Assembly (NCBI RefSeq): GCF_000220705.2
Contig: NZ_CP023202.1
Coordinates: 2,232,001 to 2,296,000 of the forward strand
Length of the DNA: 64,000 nucleotides
Source of the DNA: Streptomyces xinghaiensis S187
Lineage (GTDB): Bacteria > Actinomycetota > Actinomycetes > Streptomycetales > Streptomycetaceae
Direction: 5' to 3'
Shown here: positions 16,675 through 25,833 of the stretch, in pieces
Layout of the letters: each line of letters begins with the position of its first letter
How positions within the stretch are numbered: position 1 is the first letter of the stretch
Notes under the pieces: generated by a model
The model's input: only the letters and a program-made list of their open reading frames with translations
What the model was told of the DNA's origin: nothing
Databases searched by the model: none
Program-made: the position numbers and the translations under genes

Positions 16675-17112
16675 TCAGTGGCGCACGGCCATGACCGCCT
16701 CGGCGGTGGTGCGCTCGGGCAGGTCGAGATGGCTCCGCGCCGTTGCCCGCACCGTGTCGCCCGGTGCCACGGAGGACACGGTCACCAGGACGACGTCGGC
16801 CAGATCGCCGTTCCCGTCATGGAAGTTGACCTGGATCGCGTACGAGTCGGTCTCGTCACCGCTGTTCGCCACGGCGAGTTCCGCGACCGCGCGCCCCTCG
16901 TCGTCGATCTCGGTCCCGCGTACGTCCACGTCGCCGGTGGCCACGATCCCGTCGCGGATCTCGCGGAGTTCCTCCTTCACCTCCTCGGCCGCGGAGGCGG
17001 CGTCCGGGGGCACGTCCTCCTCGGCGCACCCGGCCGTCAACGCCAGAACCGCGGCGGTGACCACCCCTGCCGCTCGGGCCCGGCGCCCCGGCCCTTTCCT
17101 CGTTCGGGACAT
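16675..17112 (-). CDS. small secreted lipoprotein
   Basis: 145 residues; ATG with GGGGAG six bases upstream. A positively charged start (MSRTRKGPGRRARAAG) and hydrophobic stretch end in the lipobox LTAGC, so it is a predicted lipoprotein. An acidic helical stretch (AAEEVKEELREIRDG) precedes a beta-sandwich-like domain (AVAELAVANSGDETDSYAIQ and APGDTVRATA) resembling FxLYD domains. Likely exposed on the outer face of the membrane. No specific function recognised. Confidence 0.75.
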   Translation of the reverse strand: MSRTRKGPGRRARAAGVVTAAVLALTAGCAEEDVPPDAASAAEEVKEELREIRDGIVATGDVDVRGTEIDDEGRAVAELAVANSGDETDSYAIQVNFHDGNGDLADVVLVTVSSVAPGDTVRATARSHLDLPERTTAEAVMAVRH

Positions 17113-17334
17113 GCCGCTCTCCCCTTCCCGGGACTCGTGTGCGGACGTGTACGGACTGTTCCGGGCGGGGTACCCGGCTCCCGCGTTGCTGCACCCGCCG
17201 TAAGGCTTCCGATACATGAGGACCGGTCAGGAAACGGGGGGTGGGGCCCGGCGGAGGGGGAACCCGGGGGAGAAGGCGCCCGGGCCGCCCGGTCCGGGTA
17301 CGCAGGCACCCCTGTGATGTGTGAGGAGGCCCCC

Positions 17335-17766
17335 ATGGAATCCGGCGACGTCCCCGTACTGACGAGGATCTCGGACTCCGACCAGGCGATCAGCGCACCC
17401 GGCGAGGACATCCGGGGCCGGAAGGTCACCGACCGCTCGGGCAACGAGCTCGGCAAGGTCGGCGACCTGCTCGTCGACGAAGAGGAACACAAGGTCCGCT
17501 TCCTTCTCCTGGAACACGGAGGGTTCCTCGGCATCGGCGAGAAGGAGAGTTATGTACCGGTCGATGCCGTCGCCGACGTCTCGGAGGACCGGGTGCGCAT
17601 CGACCGGACCCGCGAGCAGGTGGCCGGCGCGCCCGGGTACGACCCGGAGCTCGTGGACCGCGACGCGTTCTATGACGACCTCTACCGGCACTACGGTTAC
17701 CGTCCGTTCTGGGGACCCGGCTACGCGTACCCGCCGTTTCCCCGTCAGCCCGGGCAACTGTGGTGA
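17335..17766 (+). CDS. PRC-barrel domain protein
   Basis: 143 residues; ATG with GAGGAGG upstream. Residues 25-85 form a PRC-barrel: IRGRKVTDRSGNELGKVGDL, VRFLLLEHGGFLGIG, then SYVPVDAVADVSEDRVRI. The tail (YGYRPFWGPGYAYPPFP) is Tyr/Pro/Gly-rich. Cytosolic. Stand-alone PRC-barrel proteins are usually stress- or RNA/protein-interaction modules. A second, membrane-anchored PRC-like protein is encoded convergently at 17992. Confidence 0.85.
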   Translation: MESGDVPVLTRISDSDQAISAPGEDIRGRKVTDRSGNELGKVGDLLVDEEEHKVRFLLLEHGGFLGIGEKESYVPVDAVADVSEDRVRIDRTREQVAGAPGYDPELVDRDAFYDDLYRHYGYRPFWGPGYAYPPFPRQPGQLW

Positions 17767-17991
17767 CCGGCGCGGTCCGGTGGGGCGGCCCGCGCGCGGT
17801 CCCCGCTCCGCGCGTGGCCGCCGCCCGTCCGTACCGCGCACGGTGATCGGCCGGTGGTGCGGCGGGCGCCGGCGCGTGGCGCGGGCCCGGGGAGGAGCGG
17901 CCGGCCAGGGCCGGGTCGGCGGCAGGGAGGGCCGGCGCGCCCCTGGCAGAGGGGCCGTGGTGAGGCGCGGGTCCGGCCCCCGGCGCCCCGG

Positions 17992-18732
17992 TCAGCCCGA
18001 GGCGCCCGCGAGTTGCCCCAGGTCCCGGGCGGGGAGTGCGGCCAGGGTGTTGCCGATGTAGCGCGTCGGGCCCCACAGGACCCGGTCGGCGGGGACGCGT
18101 ACCGTGCGTCCGCCGAAGTCCAGGAAGCCCAGGACGTCCTGGGAGCCGCCGACCTCCAGCACGGCGACCGGGGTGCCACCGGGGCCGCCCTCGATGCTGC
18201 GGATCCGCCCGATCATGCTGCCCTCGGGGCCGAGCAGGGTCGCGTCCCGGTAGTCCGCCCACACCGCGCGGGGCGGCACGGCCGGCTGCTGCCGTCCGGC
18301 GGGGGCGACGACCTCGGTCAGCTCGCGCACGGCGCGGTCCAGCTTGCCGCGGGCCGCGTCGGGCAGCCCGTTGTGCAGGTCCTCGCGGGCTCCCTTCAGA
18401 TGCTTCAGCGCGGCCGTGAAGCCGTTTCCGACCGGGCCGTGGGCCGACTCGTGGCCGACCTCGGCGGCCCGCCGCGCCGCGTCGAGCGCGTGGGTGGCCT
18501 CGCTGCGCTCGCCGTTGGCCAGGCCGTGGCGGGCAGCGGCCGCCGCGCGGGCCGTTCCCGTGGTGAGCGCCGCCAGCGGGCGGTCGGGCCCCACCTCCGG
18601 CGGCGCGCCGGCGGCCGCGGGCACATGGACGGGCTGGTCGTCCAGCCACTGCACCGCCCAGGCGAAACCGGCCAGGCTCGCCAGGCCGAGCACCCACATG
18701 GCGGCGACGATACCGATCTTCCGGAGCCCCAT
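17992..18732 (-). CDS. membrane-anchored protein with C-terminal PRC-barrel-like domain
   Basis: 246 residues. An N-terminal transmembrane anchor (IGIVAAMWVLGLASLAGFAW) is followed by a helical, Ala-rich region (residues 60-140). The C-terminal region (LLGPEGSMIGRIRSIEGG and VPADRVLWGPTRYIGNTL) is PRC-barrel-like. The ATG overlaps the stop of the DUF4396 gene by one base, so the two membrane proteins are coupled. Function unknown; the coupling suggests that they act together at the membrane. Confidence 0.7.
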   Translation of the reverse strand: MGLRKIGIVAAMWVLGLASLAGFAWAVQWLDDQPVHVPAAAGAPPEVGPDRPLAALTTGTARAAAAARHGLANGERSEATHALDAARRAAEVGHESAHGPVGNGFTAALKHLKGAREDLHNGLPDAARGKLDRAVRELTEVVAPAGRQQPAVPPRAVWADYRDATLLGPEGSMIGRIRSIEGGPGGTPVAVLEVGGSQDVLGFLDFGGRTVRVPADRVLWGPTRYIGNTLAALPARDLGQLAGASG

Positions 18733-19448
18733 CAGTGCTGCCTCCCCATGCCGTGCTTGTAACCGACCTTGATCTCCAGCCAGTTCATCGGGTAGGTGAG
18801 AATGAATCCGACGAACAGCCCGAGGGCGGCGAACCCCCAGAAGGCGTAGGTGTCCGGGTCCGGCTGCTCGGTGACGGCCAGGGGCGTGACGACCCCCATG
18901 ACCAGGCCCATGCCCGCCATGACCGAGAGCATGGAGTACCACTCGCCGCGGAAGGCCATGTAGATCGCCTGCGGCCAGCTGCTCGCGTGCATGGACATCG
19001 CCTTGTACTGGAAGATGAGCGTGCCCATCAGATAGCCGACCAGGTACTCGAACCACCACTCTTCCCAGAAGCCCAGGTCGAAGACCCGGGCCATGATCAT
19101 GGCGGTGACGATGCCGACGCCGTCCCCGCCGACGCAGTGGATCACCGAGCCGGTGGTGCGGCGGAACCAGTCGTGCATCACGTACTCGTTGTGCCGCTCC
19201 TGCTTCTCCTCCTCGCCGTCCACCTGCCCGATGCCGGGGGCGCGGGCCGTCAGCAGGTACAGCGCGAGGCCGACCGGGCCGAAGAAGAACACGATGATGG
19301 GCCAGGCCCACCGCATCGCGGGCTTCAGCGGGGTGTTGGTGTGGTACGCGTCCCAGGTCACCCAGACGGCGCCGATGAGCCCGATCGCGTAGAACGGCAG
19401 CACGAACCACGGCTCGGCGAGGAACGACAGCCAGCCCAGCTCGATCAC
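18732..19448 (-). CDS. DUF4396 integral membrane protein
   Basis: 238 residues if started at the GTG preceded by GGGAGG; an ATG 15 bases upstream (19463) is the alternative but has no ribosome-binding site. It has four or more membrane segments (FVLPFYAIGLIGAVWVTWD, PIIVFFFGPVGLALYLLTA, SVMAGMGLVMGVVTPLAV, GFAALGLFVGFILTYPMNW). His/Met-rich spots (HCVGGDG, MSMHASSW) are typical of DUF4396 and suggest metal contact. The ORF is the first gene of a two-gene operon with the PRC-like membrane protein. Confidence 0.8.
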   Translation of the reverse strand: MIELGWLSFLAEPWFVLPFYAIGLIGAVWVTWDAYHTNTPLKPAMRWAWPIIVFFFGPVGLALYLLTARAPGIGQVDGEEEKQERHNEYVMHDWFRRTTGSVIHCVGGDGVGIVTAMIMARVFDLGFWEEWWFEYLVGYLMGTLIFQYKAMSMHASSWPQAIYMAFRGEWYSMLSVMAGMGLVMGVVTPLAVTEQPDPDTYAFWGFAALGLFVGFILTYPMNWLEIKVGYKHGMGRQH

Positions 19449-19503
19449 ATGCCCTCCCATCATCGAAAACGCGGCCGGTCAGGGGTTACCGGCCGTCGGC
19501 TCG

Positions 19504-22500
19504 TCAAACCTTTCCGCGGTCGCTGGTGCCCCGGCCCCCGGACGCAAAACGGGCTCCGGAGGCGAAACGGGCTCCCGCCGCGCGGGCTCCGGCCGCGGTG
19601 GCGCCGGCGGCGAGGGCGGCGGCCGCCACCCGCAGCGCCCGCTTCCGCAGCGGCGGGGCCGGCCTCGGTCCGGCGCCGCGCTCGGGCAGCCGGGACACCG
19701 CTCCGGCGCCCTGCTCCCGGGCCAGCTTCATCACCTCGGCCACGTGCAGCGCCCGCCGCCCGGTGCCCGCGTCCTCGATCTGTGTCTTGCAGGAGAAGCC
19801 GTCGGCCACGACGATGCAGTCGTCGTCCGCCTCGCGGACGCCGGGCAGCAGCGCCTGCTCACCGCAGTCCAGGGAGATCTGGTACTTGCCGGACTCGAAG
19901 CCCCAGGAACCGGCGAGGCCGCAGCATCCGCCCTGCAGGCTCCGCACCTCCAGGCCCATCTTCTCCAGCAGCTCCTGTTCGGGGTTCACCCCGCCCGTGG
20001 CGCGGTGGTGGCAGTGGCCCCACAGCAGGGCCGAGCCGTCGAGCTTCGGCGGGTCGATGCCGAAGGTGCGGAAGAAGTCCGGGAAGTGGTAGGCGTTGCG
20101 GGTGAGCCGCCGGGCGTCGTCGTCGTGCGGCAGCAGCTTCGGCAGCTCGTCCTTGAAGACGGCCAGGCAGCTCGGTTCCATGCCGACGACGGGCGTGCCG
20201 TCCCGCAGATGGGGGCGGAGCAGGTCCAGCACCCGGTGGAGGTAGCGCTCGGCGGCGTCCAGGAAGCCGTAGTCGTACAGCGGCCGGCCGCAGCAGATGT
20301 GCTGCTCGGGCATGACGACCCGCCAGCCCGCCGCCTCGATCGCCTCCACGCAGGCCACCCCGACGCCGGTGTGGAAGTGGTTGTTGAAGGTGTCCGGAAA
20401 CAGCACGACGGGGCGGCCGCCGGGGTTGGTGGTGCCGCCGCGCCGGGCGAACCATTCCTGGAGCGTCATGGGCGCGAAGCGGGGCAGCGGGCGGCGGCGG
20501 TCGATGCCCGCGACCAGCTTGGCGAGGCGGGACAGGCCCGGGGTCTGGGTGGCGAGGTTCGCCAGTTCCGGGACGCGGGAGGCGATCCTGGCCGTCTGGT
20601 CGATGAACCCGAAGGCGTAGGCGTGGCGCGGGCGCCACCGGCGGGCCGACTTGAAGTGGTGGTGCAGGAACTCGGCCTTGTAGGTGGGCATGTCGACGTT
20701 GACGGGGCAGTCGTTGGTGCAGCCCTTGCAGGACAGGCAGAGGTCGAGGGCGTCGTACACCTCCCTGGACTGCCAGCCGTCGGTGACGACGTCCCCTTCG
20801 AGCATCTCGTACAGCAGGCGGGCCCGGCCGCGGGTGGTGTGCTTCTCCTCGCGGGTGACCTGGTAGCTGGGGCACATCGTCGTCTGCGCGTCCGGTACGC
20901 GGCACTTGCCGATACCGACGCACCGCAGCGTGGCGTGGGCGAAGTCGCCGCCGTCCTCCGCGTAGGCGAACTTGGTGCGGTCGCGGGGCGGGTTGTAGCC
21001 GGTGCCCAGCTTGAGGTTCTCGTCCATGCGGTACGGGTCGACGACCTTCCCCGGGCTCATCTTCCACCGCGGGTCCCAGATGGCCTTGAACTCCCGCATG
21101 GCCTGCACGAGTTCGGGCCCGAACTGCTTCTCCAGCAGTTCGCCGCGCTGCTGTCCGTCGCCGTGCTCGCCGGACACCGAGCCGCCCATGCCGACGCACA
21201 GGTCGGCGGCCTCCTCCAGGAACGCCCGGTAGGTGGCCAGCCCGTCCGCGGTGCGCAGGTCGAAACTGATCCGGGAGTGGATGCACCCCTGGCCGAGATG
21301 GCCGTACATGGCGCCGCTGAGGCCGTGCCGGGCCATGATCTCGCGGAGTCCGCGCACGTACTCCCCGGTCCGGTCCGGCGGCACCGCGGAGTCCTCCCAG
21401 CCGGGCCAGTGGTCCTTGCCACCGGGCGGGAAGGCGGTCGAGCCGAGGCCGCTCTCCCGGATCGCCCACAGGTGTTCGCTGCTGCCGCCCTCCTGCTTGC
21501 TCCGGGCGAGGCGGACGCGGTCCGGCGCGTAGCCCTTGTCCTCCGTGAGCCACCGGACGAAGCCGTGGGCGCGCGCGACGGACTCCTCGGTGGTGTCGGC
21601 GCCGAACTGGACGAGGAGCCAGGCGCCGCCGCCGGGCCGGGGCAGGTCCTCGATGTCCTCGGCGTTCATGTTCTGCAGCTGCTGGTCGCGGATGAGCTGG
21701 TCGTCCAGCGCCTCCAGGCCGATCGGCCTCCACCGCTCGATGATCTCGGTGCAGTGCTCGGCGGCGTCGGCGAGGTCGTCGTACTCGACGACGACGGTGG
21801 TGCGCTGCTGCAGGGCGGGGGTGAGCAGGAGCTGTGAGCGCAGCACCGTGACGCAGGTGCTCTCGGTGCCGACCAGCGCGCGGGCGACGTTGAAGCCGCG
21901 TTCGGGCAGGAGTTCGTCGAGGTTGTAGCCGGACACCCGGCGCGGCACCTCCCGCTCGGAGCGGAAGCCGGCCCGGATGGCGTCGGCGTACCGGTCGCGC
22001 AGGTCGCGCAGCGCGGCGTAGATCTCGCCCTTGCGGCCGCCCTGGGCGATGATCTCGTCGAGGTGCCGCTCCTCGTCCACGCCCGTCCAGAAGCGGGCGC
22101 CGTCGTAGGTGACGACCTCCAGGGCGTGCACGTTGTCGCTGGTGCGCGGCCCGGGGCCGTAGAGCTGCGACTGCACCGAGTGGATGCCGCAGGAGTTGTT
22201 GCCGATGTTGCCGCCGATCACGCAGCGGGAGTGGGAGGAGGGGTCGGGGCCGAAGACCAGGTCGTGGCGGCCGAGGTGGCGGTTCAGCTGCTCGTTGATG
22301 ACGCCCGGTTCGCAGGTGACGATGCGGCGCTCGGGATCCACCTCGCCGATGGCGGTGAGGTACTTGGAGTGGTCGATGACCACGGCCTCGTTGACCGTCT
22401 CCCCGGACAGGCTCGTTCCGCCGCCGCGGCTGAGGACGGGCGCGCCGAAGCGGTGGCAGACCTTGTGGGCCGCCTCCACGTCGTCGAGCGTGCGGGGGAC

Positions 22501-22716
22501 GACGACCCCGATCGGCACCTGCCGGTAGTTCGAGGCGTCCTGGGCGTACAGGCCGAGCGAGGCGGTGTCGAAGCGGACCTCGCCGTCGACCGCCTTGCGC
22601 AGCGCCCGCTCCAGCCGGCCCACGTCGAGGGTTTCGCGGGCCCTCGGCGGCCCCGCGATCCCCGGGTGCGTCTTGGCCGGGATGTCGCGTGTCCTGCGGC
22701 GTGCTGCCTTGGCCAT
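19504..22716 (-). CDS. FAD-linked oxidase fused to Fe-S/CCG domains (GlcD-GlcF-like 2-hydroxyacid dehydrogenase)
   Basis: 1070 residues; ATG with AAGGAG 11 bases upstream. The N-terminal half is a PCMH-type FAD domain (VLSRGGGTSLSGETVNEAVV, VIGGNIGNNSCG) plus FAD-oxidase C domain (SGEHGDGQQRGELLEKQFG). A ferredoxin-like region with CVGIGKCRV and CLSCKGCTNDCPVNVDMP binds iron-sulfur clusters. CCG domains follow (HICCGRPL, GGCCGLAGSWGFE). Such fusions oxidise D-2-hydroxyacids (D-lactate, glycolate, 2-hydroxyglutarate) and pass electrons to the respiratory chain; the exact substrate is not visible. The enolase-superfamily gene is 68 bases upstream on the same strand, suggesting a sugar-acid or hydroxyacid pathway. 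The C-terminal 60 residues are a low-complexity Ala/Arg tail. Confidence 0.88.
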   Translation of the reverse strand: MAKAARRRTRDIPAKTHPGIAGPPRARETLDVGRLERALRKAVDGEVRFDTASLGLYAQDASNYRQVPIGVVVPRTLDDVEAAHKVCHRFGAPVLSRGGGTSLSGETVNEAVVIDHSKYLTAIGEVDPERRIVTCEPGVINEQLNRHLGRHDLVFGPDPSSHSRCVIGGNIGNNSCGIHSVQSQLYGPGPRTSDNVHALEVVTYDGARFWTGVDEERHLDEIIAQGGRKGEIYAALRDLRDRYADAIRAGFRSEREVPRRVSGYNLDELLPERGFNVARALVGTESTCVTVLRSQLLLTPALQQRTTVVVEYDDLADAAEHCTEIIERWRPIGLEALDDQLIRDQQLQNMNAEDIEDLPRPGGGAWLLVQFGADTTEESVARAHGFVRWLTEDKGYAPDRVRLARSKQEGGSSEHLWAIRESGLGSTAFPPGGKDHWPGWEDSAVPPDRTGEYVRGLREIMARHGLSGAMYGHLGQGCIHSRISFDLRTADGLATYRAFLEEAADLCVGMGGSVSGEHGDGQQRGELLEKQFGPELVQAMREFKAIWDPRWKMSPGKVVDPYRMDENLKLGTGYNPPRDRTKFAYAEDGGDFAHATLRCVGIGKCRVPDAQTTMCPSYQVTREEKHTTRGRARLLYEMLEGDVVTDGWQSREVYDALDLCLSCKGCTNDCPVNVDMPTYKAEFLHHHFKSARRWRPRHAYAFGFIDQTARIASRVPELANLATQTPGLSRLAKLVAGIDRRRPLPRFAPMTLQEWFARRGGTTNPGGRPVVLFPDTFNNHFHTGVGVACVEAIEAAGWRVVMPEQHICCGRPLYDYGFLDAAERYLHRVLDLLRPHLRDGTPVVGMEPSCLAVFKDELPKLLPHDDDARRLTRNAYHFPDFFRTFGIDPPKLDGSALLWGHCHHRATGGVNPEQELLEKMGLEVRSLQGGCCGLAGSWGFESGKYQISLDCGEQALLPGVREADDDCIVVADGFSCKTQIEDAGTGRRALHVAEVMKLAREQGAGAVSRLPERGAGPRPAPPLRKRALRVAAAALAAGATAAGARAAGARFASGARFASGGRGTSDRGKV

Positions 22717-22784
22717 GCGGGTTTCCACTCCTTTTCAACTCCGGATCGAGCCGGTCGGGCGGCCGGCCGGTCCACCGGTCCCGG

Positions 22785-23975
22785 TCAAGCCGGCCGGTCC
22801 GGCCGTGTGCCGTACACCCGGTAGGGCTCGGCGTCGGCCCATTTGACGTCCAGGCCCAGCCCCGGCCGGCCGGGATCGGGCCGTATGGCGCCGCCGTCGG
22901 GCGGCAGGGTTCCGTCGAACAGCAGGTGCTCCACGCGCACGTGGTCGTGGAAGTACTCCAGGTGCCGCAGCCTGCGCACGGCGCAGAAGGCGTGGGCGGA
23001 GAGCGCCGGGGCGCAGTGGGCGGACAGGTCGATGTGCCGGGCCGCGGACAGGCCGCCGATCTCGAGCACGCCGGTGATGCCGCCGCAGCGGGTCACGTCG
23101 GCCTGGAGGCAGTCCACGGCCGGGGGCTCCAGGAGGTTGACGAAGTCGCGTGTCGTGAAGGCGTATTCGCCCGCCGCGATCTCCAGGCGGGCGGGGCCCC
23201 GGTCGCGCAGCAGGCGCAGCCCGGCGAAGTCGGCCGAGCTGACGGGCTCCTCCAGCCACCGCACGTCCCACTCGTCGTGGAACCGGTGCGCCCAGTACAG
23301 GGCCTCCTTGCCGGTGAGCGCTCCGTTGGCGTCGGTGAGGAGCTCCGTGCCGTCGCCGACGGCCCGGCGTACGGCCGCCAGCCGCTCCGGGTCGCGTCCG
23401 GGCTCGCGGGAGGTCTTGAGCTTCACCCGGGGGATGCCCTGCTCGACCCATCCGGCGAGCTGCCCGGTGAGCCGGTCGAGCGGGTAGTTGGTGAAGCCTC
23501 CGCTGCCGTACACCGGGACCCGGTCGTGGTGGGCGGGCAGCAGATGGATCAGCGGCAGTCCCAGCAGCCGCGCCTTGAGGTCCCACAGCGCCACGTCCAC
23601 GGCGGAGACCGCCATGGCTCCGACGCCGGGGCGGCCGGCGTTGCGGATCCGCGCGCCCATGCGCTGCCAGAGCGCGGGCGGCGCGGTGACGCTCTCCCCC
23701 CGCACCACCGGGGCGAGCTTCGAGGTCACGAAGGAGGCGACGGACACGTCACCGTAGGTGTAGCCGAGGCCGGTCCGGCCGGCGGCGTGCACCCGGACCA
23801 GGATCATGGTGGTGGAGTCCCACTCCAGCGTGCCGTCCTGCTCCTTCCCGCCGGGGCCGTCGGTGGGCACCTCGAACGCGTGCACCTCGACCGCGTCGAT
23901 GCGGCTGTCCTCCAGGCCGGCTCCCCCGGCTCCCCCGGCTCCCCCGGCTCCTGCGGCGGCCGCGGGGCCCGTCAT
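22785..23975 (-). CDS. enolase-superfamily (mandelate racemase/sugar-acid dehydratase-like) enzyme
   Basis: 396 residues. Capping domain, then a barrel with the K-x-K motif in RVKLKTSRE. Metal ligands are Asp in ELLTDANGAL, Glu in RWLEEPVSS and Glu in IAAGEYAF. A downstream Asp (QADVTRCGG) and His (SAHCAP) could form the general acid/base pair of the mandelate-racemase subgroup. Such enzymes dehydrate sugar acids or racemise hydroxyacids. The ATG overlaps a short upstream ORF (ATGA). The downstream neighbour oxidises 2-hydroxyacids. The N-terminus has a low-complexity GGAGGAGGAG stretch. Confidence 0.85.
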   Translation of the reverse strand: MTGPAAAAGAGGAGGAGGAGLEDSRIDAVEVHAFEVPTDGPGGKEQDGTLEWDSTTMILVRVHAAGRTGLGYTYGDVSVASFVTSKLAPVVRGESVTAPPALWQRMGARIRNAGRPGVGAMAVSAVDVALWDLKARLLGLPLIHLLPAHHDRVPVYGSGGFTNYPLDRLTGQLAGWVEQGIPRVKLKTSREPGRDPERLAAVRRAVGDGTELLTDANGALTGKEALYWAHRFHDEWDVRWLEEPVSSADFAGLRLLRDRGPARLEIAAGEYAFTTRDFVNLLEPPAVDCLQADVTRCGGITGVLEIGGLSAARHIDLSAHCAPALSAHAFCAVRRLRHLEYFHDHVRVEHLLFDGTLPPDGGAIRPDPGRPGLGLDVKWADAEPYRVYGTRPDRPA

Positions 23976-24154
23976 GAGGGCCGCCCCGGCAGGCGTTCGA
24001 CGGCGCCGGCGGCCCTGCTGTCCGGCCCGGGCGGGGTGTGCGGCGGGACCGGCGCGGTTGCGGGGCCGGCCGCGGACCTGGCGCTTCCCGCCGGCCGCAC
24101 CGCAGACGGCAGGCTCCCGCCGGTGGTGGAGGGGCCGTCGGTCACCTGTGTCAT
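23972..24154 (-). CDS. short Pro/Ala/Ser-rich ORF coupled to the enolase-superfamily gene
   Basis: 60 codons, ATG with GGGAG six bases upstream, and a stop that overlaps the start of the enolase-superfamily gene (ATGA). The signal and overlap favour translation, but the product (TQVTDGPSTTGGSLPSAVRP and onward) is low complexity and matches nothing I know. It may be a leader that couples translation. Confidence 0.4.
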   Translation of the reverse strand: MTQVTDGPSTTGGSLPSAVRPAGSARSAAGPATAPVPPHTPPGPDSRAAGAVERLPGRPS

Positions 24155-24559
24155 CACACACTCCCTCGGCGTCTCTTCGCCGACTCTCCCCCGGAGCCGT
24201 CCGCGGCGTCTCACCGTCTCCAGTGGGTGACCCGGCGGAGGGGCGGGTAAACGGAGGAATCCCCGCACCACTCTCCTGTCTCAGGGGCCGCGGCGAGCCC
24301 GCGCCCCGGTCCGGGTCCGGCCGTCCTTCCGCGCATCCACGACGGGTGACGGTGTTTCGGACGCTCCTCCCGGGTGACTCCGTGATCCGACACCAGTCGA
24401 CACGAAGGGACGGCCGGTTGCCGCGAGCCGGCCGGTTCCGGCGCCGCGGCGGCCGGTTCCGGCGGCCCCGGAGCCGGCTCCTCCCCGGCTCGCGCGATCC
24501 GCTGCCGCCGCGCGGGACCGGGAGGGCGTTCCCTGGCCCCGCGAGGAGAGGTACGCACT
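24155..24559. other. intergenic control region between the enolase-type and ASRT-type genes
   Basis: No gene seen. It is a divergent promoter region. GTTT (24354) and GGGTGA (24372), 14 bases apart, resemble but do not match the Streptomyces sigma-B pattern upstream of the ASRT-like gene. A GC-rich run (24420-24540) precedes that gene. Confidence 0.35.
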
Positions 24560-24931
24560 GTGGAGCACTTCGGAAAGCGCACCTGGGTGATCGCCGAAGG
24601 GTTCATCCCCGGCTCCAGTACCGGCCCGGAGGAGATGGCCAGCCACGAGACCGCGTGCATCCTCAACACCGGTGACGCGGACGCTCATGTGGAGATCACC
24701 TGCTTCTTCCCGGACCGCGAACCCGCCGGGCCGTACCGGGTGACCGTGCCCGCCCGGCGCACCGTGCACCAGCGGTTCAACGACTTCACCGGGGACGGCA
24801 CGGTGCCCGTGGGCTCCGACTACGCGTCGGTGCTGGTGAGCGATGTGCCGGTGGTCGTCCAGCACACCCGTCTCGACAGCCGCCAGCCGGCGAACGCCCT
24901 GCTCTCGACCGTCGCCTACGGCGCCGAGTGA
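24560..24931 (+). CDS. sensory rhodopsin transducer (ASRT) family sensor
   Basis: 123 residues, GTG start. The sequence is a full-length match to the ASRT beta-sandwich family: WVIAEGFIPG, HETACILNTGDADAHVEITC, FPDREPAGPYRVTVPARRTV, RFNDF and VQHTRLDSRQ near the end. No rhodopsin gene is in the window. Family analysis has proposed that such proteins bind small molecules, most probably sugars. The divergent enolase-superfamily enzyme and hydroxyacid oxidase fit a role in sensing a sugar or sugar acid. Cytosolic, no signal peptide. Confidence 0.88.
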   Translation: MEHFGKRTWVIAEGFIPGSSTGPEEMASHETACILNTGDADAHVEITCFFPDREPAGPYRVTVPARRTVHQRFNDFTGDGTVPVGSDYASVLVSDVPVVVQHTRLDSRQPANALLSTVAYGAE

Positions 24932-25058
24932 CGGCCGTGGGCCCGGGACGCGGGGGGACCGTACGGAGGCGGGGTGTGCGGGAGCGCGCCCGGCCGGCGG
25001 AAGCCGTGGCGATCCGCCGTGTACCGGCGGCGGCCGGCCCCGCCGGCGGGCACCCGTG

Positions 25059-25631
25059 GTGACGGCGCGGTCGGAGGGCACGGCCGTCCGGGAGCCCGGC
25101 GCGGAGCGCCGCGCCCCCGTGCGGAGCAGGATCGTCTCCGGCACCCGGCTCCTGCTGCTCTCCGCCGTGCTGCTGGCCGGAGTCGGCGCCTGCGGGCGTC
25201 TCGTCGGCTGGGTGGCGCTGACGACGACCGTGGGGCCGACGGCGTATTTGCTGCTGGACCATCCGGGAACCGTGGGCAGGCGGTTGCGCGCCGCCGTCCT
25301 GGGCCACGGGGCGGCGGTCGGCATCGGGCTGGGGTGCCTGGCCGCGTTCGGCCTGTGGAACCACCCGTCGATCGTCACCCGGCGGTACGACACCACCGAG
25401 CAGATCGGCGCACAGGCCCTCGCGGTGGGGCTCACGCTGTTCCTCCTGCACGTGCTCGACGCCCCCCATCCCCCGGCCGCCGCCACCGCGCTGCTGATCA
25501 CGTCCGGCATCTCCCGGCCGGGGCCGCCCCTGTACGGAATGCTGACCGGGCTGGCGCTCGTCCTCGTCATCGCCCCGCTTATCGCCGTGGCGGCCTCCGG
25601 CCGTGTGCGGAAGCGGGCGGGGGACGGATGA
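25059..25631 (+). CDS. HPP-family integral membrane protein
   Basis: 190 residues, GTG start (a tandem GTG three bases earlier is equally possible). Four membrane helices with the family motif DAPHPPAAATALLI in the third-fourth region, and GPTAYLLLDHPG earlier. HPP proteins are linked to nitrite transport in plants and cyanobacteria; the role in actinobacteria is unknown. It stands alone, 127 bases after the ASRT-like gene on the same strand. Confidence 0.85.
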   Translation: MTARSEGTAVREPGAERRAPVRSRIVSGTRLLLLSAVLLAGVGACGRLVGWVALTTTVGPTAYLLLDHPGTVGRRLRAAVLGHGAAVGIGLGCLAAFGLWNHPSIVTRRYDTTEQIGAQALAVGLTLFLLHVLDAPHPPAAATALLITSGISRPGPPLYGMLTGLALVLVIAPLIAVAASGRVRKRAGDG

Positions 25632-25833
25632 CGGCCGGCGGACCACCGTGCCCCGGTGCGGGACCGGTGTGGGACGACGGTGGCGCGGAAAGACGGGGGC
25701 CGCACGGGCGACCGCGTACGGCCGCCGCCGACGGGCCCCGGGCAGCCGGCCCGGCTCCCGCCTCTCGCGGTGAACACCGCCTCACCCGGCCATAAAGTGG
25801 CACAAGAGACGGATATCGCAGGAAAGGCGGCGT

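Noticed and set aside
24354..24377. Sigma-B-type promoter before the ASRT-like gene
   Set aside because: GTTT-14-GGGTGA only partly fits the consensus (GGGTAY expected), and similar near-matches before the PRC-barrel and hemerythrin genes lack a suitable -35.
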